Shown one piece after another: positions 7,880 to 16,783 of a stretch of 64,000 bases of DNA. Location of the stretch: NCBI RefSeq assembly GCF_036013975.1, contig NZ_CP107904.1, positions 3,659,001-3,723,000 of the forward strand. The letters run 5' to 3'. Position numbers and translations under genes: made by a program. Position 1 is the stretch's first letter, and the number at the start of each line of letters is the position of its first letter. The notes under the pieces are model-generated. The model searched no databases and had not been told where the DNA came from. It was given only the letters and a program-made list of their open reading frames with translations. The DNA comes from Kitasatospora sp. NBC_00458 (GTDB lineage: Bacteria; Actinomycetota; Actinomycetes; Streptomycetales; Streptomycetaceae).

Positions 7880-8491
7880 CTACGAGACGAAGCCCACGAC
7901 GCCGAACCCCGGGCGCGCCTCCACGTGGCGGAGCCACTTGACGACGTCCATGACGGCGTCGACCACCTCCGGCTCCAGCGGCGGCGCGTGGCCCTGCCGC
8001 TTGGTCTCCTCGAACTCCTCCAGGGCCCGCAGGCACTGCTCGTGCGTCCACTCGCCGCAGCCCGGCAGGTACGAGGACGGGACGGGGTCGGGCAGCCCGG
8101 AGCCGTAGCCGAACTCGGACACCGACACGGCGGTGATCCGCAGCGCCCGCAGCCCCTCGTCCACCACGGACAGCCAGTCGCCCTTGTAGGGGCTGAAGGA
8201 GGAGTTGTCGAGGAAGGACCCGGTCAGCGCGCAGAGGCGCTTGTAGGCGTAGCCGTACTGGAACGCGTGCTCCCGGTCCGCCCCGAACGGCCCGCCGTGC
8301 ACCACGGCGCGCAGCGCCTCGTAGGCCGTCGGGGCGCCGGCCTCGATCTCGGACTCGAACCACTCGTCGTCCGACGTCAGGTCCGCGCCGAAGCTGTCCC
8401 GGATGACCTGGAGCAGCTGGTCGTCACCGGAACCGACCAGGGCGCGGGTGGCCTTCGGGTCCAACAGGTACACGCTCAGGGAGGAACTCAT
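7880..8491 (-). CDS. Conserved hypothetical protein (DUF7691-like)
   Basis: 203 residues, soluble, with no signal peptide. The N-terminus (SLSVYLLDPKATRALVGSGD), a central FQYGYAYKRLC, and a C-terminal domain with CLRALEEFEETK and DVVKWLRHVEARPGFGVVGF match what I recall of DUF7691 proteins from Streptomyces. That assignment is from memory. Function is unknown; some relatives lie near polymorphic-toxin or immunity genes, but no toxin is visible here. Confidence 0.75.
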   Translation of the reverse strand: MSSSLSVYLLDPKATRALVGSGDDQLLQVIRDSFGADLTSDDEWFESEIEAGAPTAYEALRAVVHGGPFGADREHAFQYGYAYKRLCALTGSFLDNSSFSPYKGDWLSVVDEGLRALRITAVSVSEFGYGSGLPDPVPSSYLPGCGEWTHEQCLRALEEFEETKRQGHAPPLEPEVVDAVMDVVKWLRHVEARPGFGVVGFVS

Positions 8492-8773
8492 GGCACGACG
8501 CTATCGCCGCGGTCCGACAGCGGGCCGCGCGCCCGTCCTCCCCCGTCCGGGCGGCGCGCGCAGGACGTCGGACCGGTCGGTCTCCCGCTCCGCCGGGCGG
8601 CCGGTCTCCGGGCCGACCCTGAGGGAAACCCCGAGGTCGGATCCCCCTCCGAGGGGAAGGAGGTCAGGGGCAGGATCCGCTTGCGGGCTGAGGAATCGGG
8701 GCCGCCGGCGGCGGAGCATGGAAGTACGCCAGCCGGAGAGACCGGCCACGGCGACACAGCAACGGAGTACTCC

Positions 8774-8956
8774 ATGAGCCGCCTCGCCCGCCCCCGCCAC
8801 AACCGCGTCATCGCCGGCGTCTGCGCCGGGCTCGCCGAGCGGTTCGGGCTCACCCCGTGGACCGTCCGCGTGATCTTCCTGGTCTCCTGCCTGCTGCCCG
8901 GCCCGCAGTTCCTGATCTACCTGGCGCTCTGGCTGCTGCTCCCCCAGGAGCCGTGA
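8774..8956 (+). CDS. PspC-domain membrane protein
   Basis: 60 residues, almost entirely a PspC domain. The basic start RLARPRHNRVIAGVCAGLAE is followed by FGLTPWTVRVIFLVSCLLPG and a membrane helix, FLIYLALWLLLP. GGAG lies 7 bases before ATG 8774. PspC proteins take part in phage-shock-type envelope stress responses; this minimal form is widespread in actinobacteria. It is monocistronic. Confidence 0.92.
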   Translation: MSRLARPRHNRVIAGVCAGLAERFGLTPWTVRVIFLVSCLLPGPQFLIYLALWLLLPQEP

Positions 8957-9152
8957 TCCGACCGGGGCCGCCACGCCGAGCGGGCCCCTGACGGAGCACC
9001 CCACCACCCACCGGCCGACGACGCACACCCGCACGACGCACAGCCCGACGGCGACCGGCGGCCACGACCGGTCACGACGACGAGGGACACCCCCGGCGGA
9101 CGCCCCGCCGGTACGGCCGCGGCGAACCCGCCGCGGCCCCACCGCCACAGGA

Positions 9153-9212
9153 CCGCACGACGGAACGGGCCGCTCACTCCGGGGGGAGTGAGCGGCCCGT
9201 TCCGTCGTGCGG
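9153..9212. terminator. 28-bp-stem bidirectional terminator
   Basis: The left arm 9153-9180 and right arm 9185-9212 are perfectly complementary over 28 bases, starting CCGCACGACGG and closing CTCACTCC-gggg-GGAGTGAG. Placed between convergent genes, it should stop transcription from both sides. An arm this long and perfect is unusual even for Streptomyces. Confidence 0.85.
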
Positions 9213-9221
9213 GTGGAACCT

Positions 9222-9284
9222 CGTGCCGGTGGAGCCTCGTGCAGGTGGGGCGCCGTGCAGGTGGGGCGTCGTGCAGGTGGGCGG
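9222..9284. repeat. 16-bp tandem repeat, about four units
   Basis: Units CGTGCCGGTGGAGCCT, CGTGCAGGTGGGGCGC and CGTGCAGGTGGGGCGT, then a partial fourth unit, follow the palindrome directly. The unit's first part also resembles the end of the right arm. It is non-coding on both strands as far as I can see. Confidence 0.75.
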
Positions 9285-9288
9285 AGCG

Positions 9289-9633
9289 TCAGCCGCCGAG
9301 GCCCGGGAGGAGCCCGGTGAGCCCGCCGACCGGGGTCTTGTCGAGGCCCGGGATGTTCGGCACGCCGGCCCGGTTGGCGGTCGCGGCCGGGGCCGCGGCC
9401 TGGCCCGCGCTGGGGGTGAGGGTGCCGAGGGTGTTGGCGACCCGGTCGCCGCCGGGCAGCTTGGCCGCGGTGTCGGTGACGGCCCCGGTGACGGCCGGGT
9501 TGGTCAGCGCGCCGGTCGGGAGCCCCAGGCCACCGGTGGCGGCGGGGGCGGCGGACGCGCTGCCGGCGCCGACGGCGGCGATGGCGATGCCGAGCGCGGC
9601 GGTGCCGGCGGCCTTGAGAGTGGCCTGCTTCAT
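9289..9633 (-). CDS. Small secreted Ala/Gly-rich protein
   Basis: 114 residues. A signal peptide (MKQATLKAAGTAALGIAIAA, with cleavage near ASAAP) is followed by a low-complexity mature chain rich in T, G, P, A and L and ending LTGLLPGLGG. AAGGGGA precedes ATG 9633. Similar short secreted proteins are common in Streptomyces and sometimes misnamed ATP-binding proteins. No catalytic motif is visible. Confidence 0.8.
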   Translation of the reverse strand: MKQATLKAAGTAALGIAIAAVGAGSASAAPAATGGLGLPTGALTNPAVTGAVTDTAAKLPGGDRVANTLGTLTPSAGQAAAPAATANRAGVPNIPGLDKTPVGGLTGLLPGLGG

Positions 9634-9864
9634 GTGGTTCGTCCCCTTGGGTCCTCGTCGGTGGCCGGCCGGCACGGCGGCGCGACGGGGTCCGTCCGCC
9701 ACCGCCGGTCAGCATTGACTGGCACACCGTATTGATTGGATCGCACCAGGACCAAAGGCTGTTCACCCACACGAGTGGGTAGTCGGATGAACGCCGAAAT
9801 CCCTGCGGGAAAAGGGCGTTCAGGCAGGGCCCGAAGGGCGTTCATCCGACCGGAGGCGGTGTCC
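9634..9864. other. Intergenic region between secreted-protein gene and add
   Basis: It contains the secreted-protein promoter region, with an ACCCAC-acga-GTGGGT inverted repeat near 9764-9779, and the add terminator at 9782-9850. No further gene is seen. Confidence 0.5.
9782..9850 (-). terminator. Nested hairpin terminator of add
   Basis: Outer arms GTCGGATGAACGCC (9782-9795) and GGCGTTCATCCGAC (9837-9850) enclose an inner CCCTGC/GCAGGG pair. GGGCGTTCA occurs twice within the structure. It lies 15 bases past the add stop codon on the minus strand. Confidence 0.65.
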
Positions 9865-11013
9865 TCAGCCGGCGGCGCTGAACAGCCACTCCGCCTTGAG
9901 CTCGGCGTAGCCCGGCTTGATCACGTCGTTGATCATCGCGAGCCGCTCGTCGAACGGCAGGAACGCGGACTTCATCGCGTTCACCGTGAACCACTCCATG
10001 TCGCCCAGCGTGTAGCCGAAGGCCTCGACCAGGTGGCCGAACTCCTTGCTCATGCTGGTACCGCTCATCAGCCGGTTGTCGGTGTTCACGGTGACCCGGA
10101 ACTTCAGCCGGCTGAGCAGCCCGATCGGGTGCTCGGCGTACGAAGTCGCCGCCGCCGTCTGCAGGTTGGAGGTCGGGCACATCTCCAGCGGGATGCGCTT
10201 GTCGCGCACGTACGCGGCCAGCCGGCCGAGCTGCACGCTGCCGTCCTCGTTGACGGTGATGTCGTCGACGATCCGCACGCCGTGACCGAGGCGGTCGGCG
10301 CCGCAGCACTGCAGGGCCTCCCAGATCGACGGCAGGCCGAAGGCCTCGCCCGCGTGGATGGTGAAGTGGTTGTTCTCGCCCTTGAGGTAGTCGAAGGCGG
10401 CCTGGTGGCGGGTGGGGGGGTAGCCCGCCTCGGCGCCGGCGATGTCGAAGCCGACGACGCCCTGTTCGCGGTGGCGGTTGGCCAGCTCGGCGATCTCCTG
10501 CGAACGCGCGGCGTGCCGCATCGCGGTGATCAGGGTGCCGATCCGGATGCGGTGGCCGGCGGCGCGGGCGTTGGCCTCGCCGAGGCGGAAGCCCTCCTGG
10601 ACGGCCTCGACGACCTCGTCCAGGGTCAGGCCGCCCTCCAGGTGCTGCTCGGGGGCGTAGCGGACCTCGGCGTAGACGACGCCGTCGGCGGCGAGGTCCT
10701 CGGCGCAGTCGGCGGCGACCTTGATCAGGGCCTCGCGGGTCTGCATGACGGCGCAGGTGTGCGCGAAGGTCTCCAGGTAGCGGACGAGCGAGCCGGAGTC
10801 GGCGGCCTCGCGGAACCACTCACCGAGCTCCTTGGCGTCGGTGGTGGGAAGTCCCTGGTAGCCGACGGCCGCGGCCAGCTCGACCACGGTCTCGGGGCGC
10901 AGTCCGCCGTCGAGGTGGTCGTGCAGGAGCACCTTCGGGGCGCGGACGATCTGGTCGGGGGTGGGGATCCGGGGGCCGGCGCCCGCGGTGGTGACGGGGA
11001 TCTGCTTCTCCAT
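9865..11013 (-). CDS. add: Adenosine deaminase
   Basis: 382 residues, normal length. It hydrolyses adenosine and deoxyadenosine to inosine forms in purine salvage. Catalytic motifs are present: the metal site HDHLDGG (HxH), the zinc/general-acid segment [16 protein letters not shown], and the C-terminal [12 protein letters not shown] with the catalytic Asp. ATG at 11013 fits homologue length. A CTACGCGCGTAG palindrome lies 17 bases upstream, shared with other nucleoside genes in the window. Confidence 0.97.
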   Translation of the reverse strand: MEKQIPVTTAGAGPRIPTPDQIVRAPKVLLHDHLDGGLRPETVVELAAAVGYQGLPTTDAKELGEWFREAADSGSLVRYLETFAHTCAVMQTREALIKVAADCAEDLAADGVVYAEVRYAPEQHLEGGLTLDEVVEAVQEGFRLGEANARAAGHRIRIGTLITAMRHAARSQEIAELANRHREQGVVGFDIAGAEAGYPPTRHQAAFDYLKGENNHFTIHAGEAFGLPSIWEALQCCGADRLGHGVRIVDDITVNEDGSVQLGRLAAYVRDKRIPLEMCPTSNLQTAAATSYAEHPIGLLSRLKFRVTVNTDNRLMSGTSMSKEFGHLVEAFGYTLGDMEWFTVNAMKSAFLPFDERLAMINDVIKPGYAELKAEWLFSAAG

Positions 11014-11029
11014 TGCGGGAGTGTAGCTC

Positions 11030-11041
11030 CTACGCGCGTAG
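11030..11041. promoter_or_regulatory. Nucleoside-motif palindrome upstream of add
   Basis: CTACGCGCGTAG, a perfect 12-bp palindrome, sits 17-28 bases before the add start codon, where a bound repressor would block transcription or initiation. It is one of four copies in this window (see also 16933, 22789, 54451), all upstream of nucleoside or purine genes. Confidence 0.7.
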
Positions 11042-11210
11042 ACGGGCCAGCGTCGACAGGGCCGAATCGGCCAATGTCCACCGGGAATTCCACCAAAGGG
11101 ACGATCCGGGCAACCTACTCGCCAGTCGCCCGGCGGCCCCGCCCGCCGCACCGGCCGCCGAAGCGGGTCCGCCCCCGCCCGAACGTCACCCCCGAACGGG
11201 CCCCGCCGCC

Positions 11211-12269
11211 TCAGTCGTGCTCCAGCAGCCGCCCCCGCCGCGACAGCACGAAGTCCCGGAACGCCGCCACCGGCGGGGTCGGCGGCCGCCCCGCCGCCCA
11301 CGCCAGCCCGACCGCCCGCCGGGTGCGCGGCGCCGTCACCTCCAGCTCCACCGCCCCCGGCCGCGGCACCAGCGCCGGCGGCAGCAGCGCCACCCCCAGG
11401 CCCGCCGCCACCAGTCCGCGCAGCGTCTCCGCCTCCTCGCCCTCGAACGCGAGCCGCGGCACGAACCCCGCCTCCGCGCAGAAGCCGTCCGTGATCGCCC
11501 GCAGCCCGTACCCGCGCTCCAGTCCCACGAACGGCTCGTCCGCCACCTCCGCCAGCCGGATCCGGCGCCGCCCGGCCAGCCGGTGATCGGCCGGGACGAC
11601 CAGGTACAGCCGCTGCTCGTCCAGCCGGCGGGCCACCAGCGCCGGATCGTCCTCCGGCACCGGAGCGACCAGGCACAGGTCCAGCTCCCCGGCCCGCAAC
11701 CGGCCCAGCATCGCGCCCACGTAGTCCTGCACCAGCTGGAACCGCACCTGCGGGTACGCGGCCCGGAAGTCCCGCAGCAGCGCCGGCACCGCGTCCGTCC
11801 CCATCGTGTGCAGGAAGCCGAACGCCACCCGGCCGGTGGTCGGGTCCGCCTCCGCGCGGGCCGCCTCCGCGCCCCGCTCCACCTCGGCCAGCGCCCGCTC
11901 CACGGAGTCCAGCAGCAACCGGCCGGCCCTGGTCAGCCGGACCGTCCGGCCCTGACGGGCCAGCAGGTCCACGCCCAGCTCGGCCTCCAGCCGGGCCACC
12001 GAGCGGGACAGCGTCGGCTGCGGCATGCCCAGCAGCGCGGCCGCCTGCGTCACGTGCTCCAGCCGGGCCACCGCCGCGAACTGGGCCAGTCTCGGAGCCA
12101 GTTGCGCCGCCGGAAGGTCGGGCCCCAGTTCCGCGAGCCGGGCCGGCGGCCCGGCCCCCTCACCTCCCTCGCCGCCCTCCGCCGCCCCGGGCACCGCCCT
12201 CGCCGCCGCACGCTCCGCCACCCTTGCCGCCTCCTCGCCGCCGCACGCTCCGCTCATGCCTCCACGCAT
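11211..12269 (-). CDS. LysR-family transcriptional regulator
   Basis: Up to 352 residues. The LysR helix-turn-helix ([20 protein letters not shown], then [21 protein letters not shown]) begins only around residue 55. The preceding Ala/Gly/Glu-rich stretch is therefore probably not translated, and a GTG start near 12221 or another internal start is possible. The substrate-binding domain ([32 protein letters not shown]) follows. It is divergent from an MFS exporter across a 58-base gap, the classical LysR-target arrangement. Confidence 0.9.
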   Translation of the reverse strand: MRGGMSGACGGEEAARVAERAAARAVPGAAEGGEGGEGAGPPARLAELGPDLPAAQLAPRLAQFAAVARLEHVTQAAALLGMPQPTLSRSVARLEAELGVDLLARQGRTVRLTRAGRLLLDSVERALAEVERGAEAARAEADPTTGRVAFGFLHTMGTDAVPALLRDFRAAYPQVRFQLVQDYVGAMLGRLRAGELDLCLVAPVPEDDPALVARRLDEQRLYLVVPADHRLAGRRRIRLAEVADEPFVGLERGYGLRAITDGFCAEAGFVPRLAFEGEEAETLRGLVAAGLGVALLPPALVPRPGAVELEVTAPRTRRAVGLAWAAGRPPTPPVAAFRDFVLSRRGRLLEHD

Positions 12270-12285
12270 GGATTATCGACGTTTC

Positions 12286-12300
12286 ATGCATTGGACGCAT
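12286..12300. promoter_or_regulatory. Candidate LysR box
   Basis: ATGC-N7-GCAT (a T-N11-A type dyad) lies in the LysR/MFS intergenic gap, 28 bases before the MFS start. LysR proteins typically bind such dyads to autoregulate and to activate the divergent gene. Confidence 0.5.
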
Positions 12301-12327
12301 CAGTTGCACAGACCTACGGTCGAGGAC

Positions 12328-13722
12328 ATGCAGCCCTCCAGTACCGGGGCGTCCGTGGCCACTCCGGACGCCCTCGCCCAGCCGACCCCGAAGACCGCCG
12401 TGGCCCCGAACGTCACCGCGGCCCCGAGGCCCCTCGCCGCCCCGAGGCCCGCCGCCGCCGCGGCGACCGCGGCCGCCGTCTCGGCCGCCCTCGCCGACGA
12501 CCGCCACCGCCCCGGCGGGCCCGCCTTCCGCCGCGCCAACCTCGCGCTGTTCGCCGCCGGGATCGCGACCTTCGTCCTCCTCTACTCCACCCAGGGCCTG
12601 CTGCCGGTCCTCTCCGCCGACCTCTCCCTCACCCCCGGCCAGGCCAGCTGGACGGCCTCCGCCGCCACCCTCGGACTCGCCCTCGCCCTGCTGCCCGCCA
12701 GCGCGCTCTCCGACCGGTACGGCCGCACCGCCGTGATGACGGCCTCCGTCCTCGCCGCCTCCGCCCTCGCCCTGGCGCTGCCGTTCGCCCCCGACCTGAG
12801 CACCCTGGTCGTGCTCCGCGTGCTCCAGGGCGCCGCCCTCGCCGGACTCCCCGCCACCGCCATGGCCTACCTCGCCGAGGAGGTCCACCCGTCCGCGCTG
12901 GCCTCCGCGATGGGCCTGTACGTGGCGGGCAACAGCATCGGCGGCATGGGCGGCCGGCTGCTCTCCGGCTGGGTCGCCGCCGGATTCGGCTGGCGCTGGG
13001 GCCTGGCCGCCTCCGCCGTGCTCGCCCTGCTCGCCACGCTCGCCTTCCGGCTGCTCATCCCCGCCGCCCGGCACTTCACCCCGGCTCCGGTGGACGCCCG
13101 CGCCCTCGCCCGCACGGTCGGCCGCCACCTGCGCAACCCGCTGCTGGTGCGGCTGTACCTGCTCGGGATGCTCTTCATGGCGGTGTTCGGCGCCGTCTAC
13201 AACACCGTCGGCTACCGGCTGGTCTCCGCACCGTTCCACCTGCCGGAGTCGGTGGCCGCCTCGATCTTCGTGGTCTACCTGGTCGGCACCGGCACCTCGG
13301 CCGCCGCCGGCCGCCTCTCCGGCCGGCTCGGCCGCCGGGGCGCGCTGTACGTCGCGATCGGCACCACTGCCGCCGGGCTGCTGCTCTCGCTCGCCGACTC
13401 GCTGACCTTCGCGCTGCTCGGCCTGGTCCTGATCACGGCCGGCTTCTTCGCCGGCCACGCCACCGCCTCCTCCGCGGTCGGCCGCACCGCGACCGAGGGG
13501 CGCGCGCAGGCCTCCGCGCTCTACCTGATCGCCTACTACCTGGGGAACAGCCTGGGCGGGACGATCGGCGCCGACGCCTACCACTCCACCGGCTGGCCGG
13601 GCGCCGCCACCGTCGGCCTCGCCGCGATGGCGCTCGCCGCGGGCGTCACCCTCTACGCGACCCGCCGGGCCCACAGCGCCGCGCGGGCGGGAAGTCCGCG
13701 CGGCAGGCTCTCCGTTCAGTAG
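12328..13722 (+). CDS. MFS transporter (DHA1/YnfM-like)
   Basis: 464 residues. After an Ala/Pro-rich cytosolic leader of about 60 residues come about 12 membrane helices. The signature loop motif between helices 2 and 3 is present (ALSDRYGRTAVM), as is the matching loop in the second half (GRLSGRLGRRGALYV). It is similar to YnfM-type proton-driven efflux carriers. Its substrate is unknown; the divergent LysR probably controls it. Confidence 0.92.
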   Translation: MQPSSTGASVATPDALAQPTPKTAVAPNVTAAPRPLAAPRPAAAAATAAAVSAALADDRHRPGGPAFRRANLALFAAGIATFVLLYSTQGLLPVLSADLSLTPGQASWTASAATLGLALALLPASALSDRYGRTAVMTASVLAASALALALPFAPDLSTLVVLRVLQGAALAGLPATAMAYLAEEVHPSALASAMGLYVAGNSIGGMGGRLLSGWVAAGFGWRWGLAASAVLALLATLAFRLLIPAARHFTPAPVDARALARTVGRHLRNPLLVRLYLLGMLFMAVFGAVYNTVGYRLVSAPFHLPESVAASIFVVYLVGTGTSAAAGRLSGRLGRRGALYVAIGTTAAGLLLSLADSLTFALLGLVLITAGFFAGHATASSAVGRTATEGRAQASALYLIAYYLGNSLGGTIGADAYHSTGWPGAATVGLAAMALAAGVTLYATRRAHSAARAGSPRGRLSVQ

Positions 13723-13731
13723 GTCTTCCGC

Positions 13732-14093
13732 ATGGCAGACCCGAAGCGCCGTCGTCGCCCCCACCTGGTGTCCACACCCGTGCGGAGGAAGGGCGTGGTC
13801 ACCATCCCCCAGGAGTCCCCGGCCCGCTTCCTGCGTGACCGGAAGGGACTCAGTGCCGCCCGGAAGGCGGCGTTCCTCGTCGCGGTCGCCCAGTCGGTCA
13901 CCGACCTCCGCGCGGGCCAGGGCTTCCACGGGGGCTGCGGGTGAGGAAGATGCAAGGCCACGCTGACGTCCGGGAACTGACCTGGGCACCGGACGGCCGG
14001 GCGACCTTCGGCTACGGCACCCCGCTCCAGCCGGGCGACCCGCACATCGTGTGGCGCCGCATCGGCACTCACGAGATTTTCGGCCGCCCCTGA
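13732..14093 (+). pseudogene. RelE/ParE-like toxin gene interrupted by a -1 frame change
   Basis: Frame 1 (13732-13944) ends FLVAVAQSVTDLRAGQGFHG and soon stops. One base back in frame, from 13932, the sequence reads GLRVRKMQGHADVRELTWA, then GRATFGYG and IVWRRIGTHEIFGRP, stopping at 14093. Joined, these give a roughly 120-residue RelE-like protein with its typical C-terminal half. The join lies in a 5-G run (13930-13934); losing one G from six would explain it. It may be a true pseudogene, a sequencing indel, or less likely a slippage site. No antitoxin gene is evident next to it. Confidence 0.62.
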
Positions 14094-14116
14094 AACCTGC
14101 CGTTCCCGTCACCGGC

Positions 14117-14153
14117 CGGCGGATACCTGACGCCCGGTGTCAGGTATCCGCCG
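14117..14153. promoter_or_regulatory. 15-bp-arm palindrome before the esterase gene
   Basis: The arms CGGCGGATACCTGAC and GTCAGGTATCCGCCG flank a 7-base centre. The AT-containing ATACCTGAC/GTCAGGTAT core stands out from the GC-rich surroundings and looks like a TetR-type operator. It lies 43 bases before the esterase start and 23 bases after the split toxin gene, so a terminator role is possible. Confidence 0.6.
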
Positions 14154-14195
14154 TAGCTTTCCTCCGTACCGTCCGAACGACCAGAGGAACGCACG

Positions 14196-14867
14196 ATGGC
14201 CACCTTCGTCCTCATCCCCGGCATGCTGCACGGCGGCTGGTGGTACCGGCCGCTGACCGACGGGCTGCGCGCGGCCGGACACGAGGTGCACCCGCTGACG
14301 CTGACCGGGGTGGCCGAGCGCGGCCACCTGAACGACGGCACGGTCAACCTGGACACCCACGTCCGGGACGTGGTCTCCGTCCTGGAGGCCGAGCGCCTCA
14401 CCGACGTGGTGCTGGTCGCGCACAGCTACGGCGGGATGGTCGCCTCCGGCGTGGCCGACCGGGTGCCGGAGCGGATCGGGAAGCTGCTGTACGCGGACTC
14501 CTTCGTCCCCCGGGACGGCGAGTCGGCGTACGGGATCGTCACCGGGATCTGGAAGCAGCGCTACCTGGCCGGTGCGGCCGCCGACGGCTTCACCACACGC
14601 GGCCGCAACCCCGCGCTCGACCCGCGCGCCACCGTCCACCCGCTGGCCACGCTGCTCCAGTCGGTCACCCTCACCGGCGCCCTCGACGCCGTCACCGACC
14701 GCACCTACGTCCACGCCGCGGGCTTCGAGGAGAGCCCGTTCCTGGACACCGTCGCCCGGCTGCGCGAGGACCCGTCGTGGCGGGTGCTCGACCTCCCGGT
14801 CGGCCACGACCTCGTCCGCGAGGCCCCCGAGGAGTTCCTCAAGATCGCCCTCGCCACCGCGGGCTGA
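14196..14867 (+). CDS. Alpha/beta hydrolase (EstC/hydroxynitrile-lyase-like)
   Basis: 223 residues. An N-terminal FVLIPGMLHGGWWYRPL oxyanion segment, the nucleophile elbow VAHSYGGM (Ser), and the C-terminal LPVGHDLVREAPEEF (His) give the triad expected of the small esterase/hydroxynitrile lyase group. It is a cytosolic, probable carboxylesterase. AGAGGAAC precedes ATG 14196. Confidence 0.88.
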   Translation: MATFVLIPGMLHGGWWYRPLTDGLRAAGHEVHPLTLTGVAERGHLNDGTVNLDTHVRDVVSVLEAERLTDVVLVAHSYGGMVASGVADRVPERIGKLLYADSFVPRDGESAYGIVTGIWKQRYLAGAAADGFTTRGRNPALDPRATVHPLATLLQSVTLTGALDAVTDRTYVHAAGFEESPFLDTVARLREDPSWRVLDLPVGHDLVREAPEEFLKIALATAG

Positions 14868-14908
14868 CGGACGCCCGGCCGTCGGCGACCGTCGATACAC
14901 TCCGGACC

Positions 14909-15463
14909 ATGAGCATCGATCCTGCTGTGTTCGCCCGGCTGCGCGAGATCGCCGATCAGCTGCCGCGGATTCCCGGGGTGGGGAAGGTCGAGATCGCCGA
15001 CGGCGAGATCGTCATGATGATGTCACCGGTCAAGCGACACGAACTCGCGGTCATCCGAATCGCCCGACAGCTCAACGCCCAGCTTCCGGGCACTCACCCC
15101 GGCTACGTGGCCCACGGTGGAGCGGACCTGGAGGACGTCGGCCTCGGGCGGCTCAGGAACCCCGATCTGATGGTGTTCCCGGAAGCAGCCCTGGACGACG
15201 AGGAGCGCGCACTCCTCCCCCACGAGGTCCTCCTCGTCGTGGAGGTCGTCTCGAAGTCCAACCCCGAGAACGACTACCACGCCAAGGTCCGCGACTACGC
15301 GGCCATGGGCATCCCGCTCTACCTGCTCGTCGATCCGCGCAAGGGCACCGGCATCGTCCACGACGAGCCGGGCTACACCTCTCGGCGGGAGTTCGCCTTC
15401 GGCGACACCGTCACCGTCGGCCCGTGGACGCTCGACACCGGAGACCTGCGCACGTACGCCTGA
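14909..15463 (+). CDS. Uma2-family putative endonuclease (DUF820)
   Basis: 184 residues of the restriction-endonuclease-like Uma2 family. HELAVIRIARQLN is followed by the PD-(D/E)xK-like core (RNPDLMVFPE, then VLLVVEVVSKSNPENDYHAK). The Asp, the EV motif with Glu, and the Lys of the catalytic set are in place. Uma2 proteins are very common and expanded in Streptomyces; their physiological role is unsettled. Confidence 0.88.
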   Translation: MSIDPAVFARLREIADQLPRIPGVGKVEIADGEIVMMMSPVKRHELAVIRIARQLNAQLPGTHPGYVAHGGADLEDVGLGRLRNPDLMVFPEAALDDEERALLPHEVLLVVEVVSKSNPENDYHAKVRDYAAMGIPLYLLVDPRKGTGIVHDEPGYTSRREFAFGDTVTVGPWTLDTGDLRTYA

Positions 15464-15505
15464 GTACGGCGTCCGCGCGCAGGCCCCCGGTGGGCGGAGC
15501 GGGGA

Positions 15506-16783
15506 TCAGGCGATGCGGTCCAGCACGATCGGGTTCGGGGTGAACGCCGTGCCGGCCGGGGAGACCTCGATGCCGCCGGCGAGGGCCTCGATGGCGTAGT
15601 CGAAGCGCTCCGGGGTGTCGGTGTGCAGGGTGAGCAGCGGCTGGCCGGCCACCACGGTGTCGCCGGGCTTGGCGTGCATCTCGACGCCGGCGCCCGCCTG
15701 GACCGGGTCCTCCTTGCGGGCGCGGCCGGCGCCGAGGCGCCAGGCGCTGACGCCGATCGCGTAGGCGTCCAGCTCGGTGAGCACGCCGGAGGCCGGGGCC
15801 GGGATGACGTGCTGCTCGCGGGCGACGGGCAGCGGGGCGTCGACGTCGCCGCCCTGAGCGGCGATCATGCGGCGCCAGTGGTCCATCGCGGAGCCGTCGC
15901 GCAGCGCGTCGGCCGGGTCCTTGCCCTGCACGCCGGCGGCGGCCAGCATCTCGCGGGCCAGGGCGAGGGTGAGCTCGACGACGTCGGCGGGGCCGCCGCC
16001 GGCCAGCACCTCGACGGACTCGCGGACCTCCAGCGCGTTGCCCGCGGTGAGGCCGAGCGGGGTGGACATGTCGGTGAGCAGGGCGACGGTGTTGACCCCG
16101 GCCGCCTTGCCGAGGCCGACCATGGTGCGGGCCAGCTCCTGGGCGTCGCCGAGGTTCTTCATGAAGGCGCCGGAGCCGACCTTGACGTCCAGGACGAGCG
16201 CGCCGGTGCCCTCGGCGATCTTCTTGGACATGATCGAGGAGGCGATCAGCGGGATGGCCTCGACGGTGCCGGTGACGTCGCGCAGGGCGTACAGCTTCTT
16301 GTCGGCGGGGGCGAGGCCGTCACCGGCGGCGCAGATGACGGCGCCGGAGGAGCGCAGCACGTCCATCATCTCGTCGTTGGAGAGCAGGGCGCGCCAGCCG
16401 GGGATGGACTCCAGCTTGTCGAGGGTGCCGCCGGTGTGGCCGAGGCCGCGGCCGGAGAGCTGCGGGACGGCGGCGCCGCAGGCGGCGACGAGCGGGGCGA
16501 GCGGCAGGGTGATCTTGTCGCCGACGCCGCCGGTGGAGTGCTTGTCGCTGGTGGGCTGGGCGAGGGAGGAGAAGTCCATCCGGACGCCGGAGCGGATCAT
16601 CGCGTCGGTCCAGCGGCTGATCTCGCGGAGGTTCATGCCGTTCAGCAGGATGGCCATGGCCAGGGCGGACATCTGCTCGTCGGCGACCTCGCCGCGGGTG
16701 TAGGCGTCGATGACCCAGTCGATCTGGGCGTCGCTCAGCTCGCTGCGGTCGCGCTTGGTCCTGATGACGGAGATGGCGTCCAT
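15506..16783 (-). CDS. deoA: Thymidine phosphorylase
   Basis: 425 residues, full length. It converts thymidine and deoxyuridine plus phosphate to base and deoxyribose 1-phosphate. The phosphate/pyrimidine-binding motifs are clear: DKHSTGGVGDK and the family signature SGRGLGHTGGTLDKLES. The C-terminal domain begins near LTELDAYAIGVSAWRLG. It is the last gene of the nucleoside uptake and salvage cluster, but a 173-base gap with its own copy of the CTACGCGCGTAR palindrome separates it from cdd, so it may have its own promoter. Confidence 0.96.
   Translation of the reverse strand: MDAISVIRTKRDRSELSDAQIDWVIDAYTRGEVADEQMSALAMAILLNGMNLREISRWTDAMIRSGVRMDFSSLAQPTSDKHSTGGVGDKITLPLAPLVAACGAAVPQLSGRGLGHTGGTLDKLESIPGWRALLSNDEMMDVLRSSGAVICAAGDGLAPADKKLYALRDVTGTVEAIPLIASSIMSKKIAEGTGALVLDVKVGSGAFMKNLGDAQELARTMVGLGKAAGVNTVALLTDMSTPLGLTAGNALEVRESVEVLAGGGPADVVELTLALAREMLAAAGVQGKDPADALRDGSAMDHWRRMIAAQGGDVDAPLPVAREQHVIPAPASGVLTELDAYAIGVSAWRLGAGRARKEDPVQAGAGVEMHAKPGDTVVAGQPLLTLHTDTPERFDYAIEALAGGIEVSPAGTAFTPNPIVLDRIA

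Larger units (their letters stand above)
8957..9288. other. 332-base intergenic region with a very strong palindrome and minisatellite
   Basis: It lies between the convergent PspC gene and the small secreted-protein gene. It contains the hairpin at 9153-9212 and the repeat at 9222-9284, described separately. The remainder (8957-9152) shows no gene. Confidence 0.6.

Noticed and set aside
9865..11676. Adenosine deaminase read as a 603-residue fusion
   Set aside because: The N-terminal extension has no family match and overlaps the LysR gene on the same strand in another frame; ATG 11013 gives normal length.
13930..13944. Programmed -1 frameshift in the RelE-like gene
   Set aside because: The G run is not a standard X-XXY-YYZ slippery heptamer and no stimulatory pseudoknot was evident; mutation or sequencing error is simpler.
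12160..14112. 650-codon minus-strand frame across the MFS gene
   Set aside because: It has a Gly/Glu/Arg low-complexity product and no ribosome-binding site, and it covers the well-supported MFS gene on the other strand.
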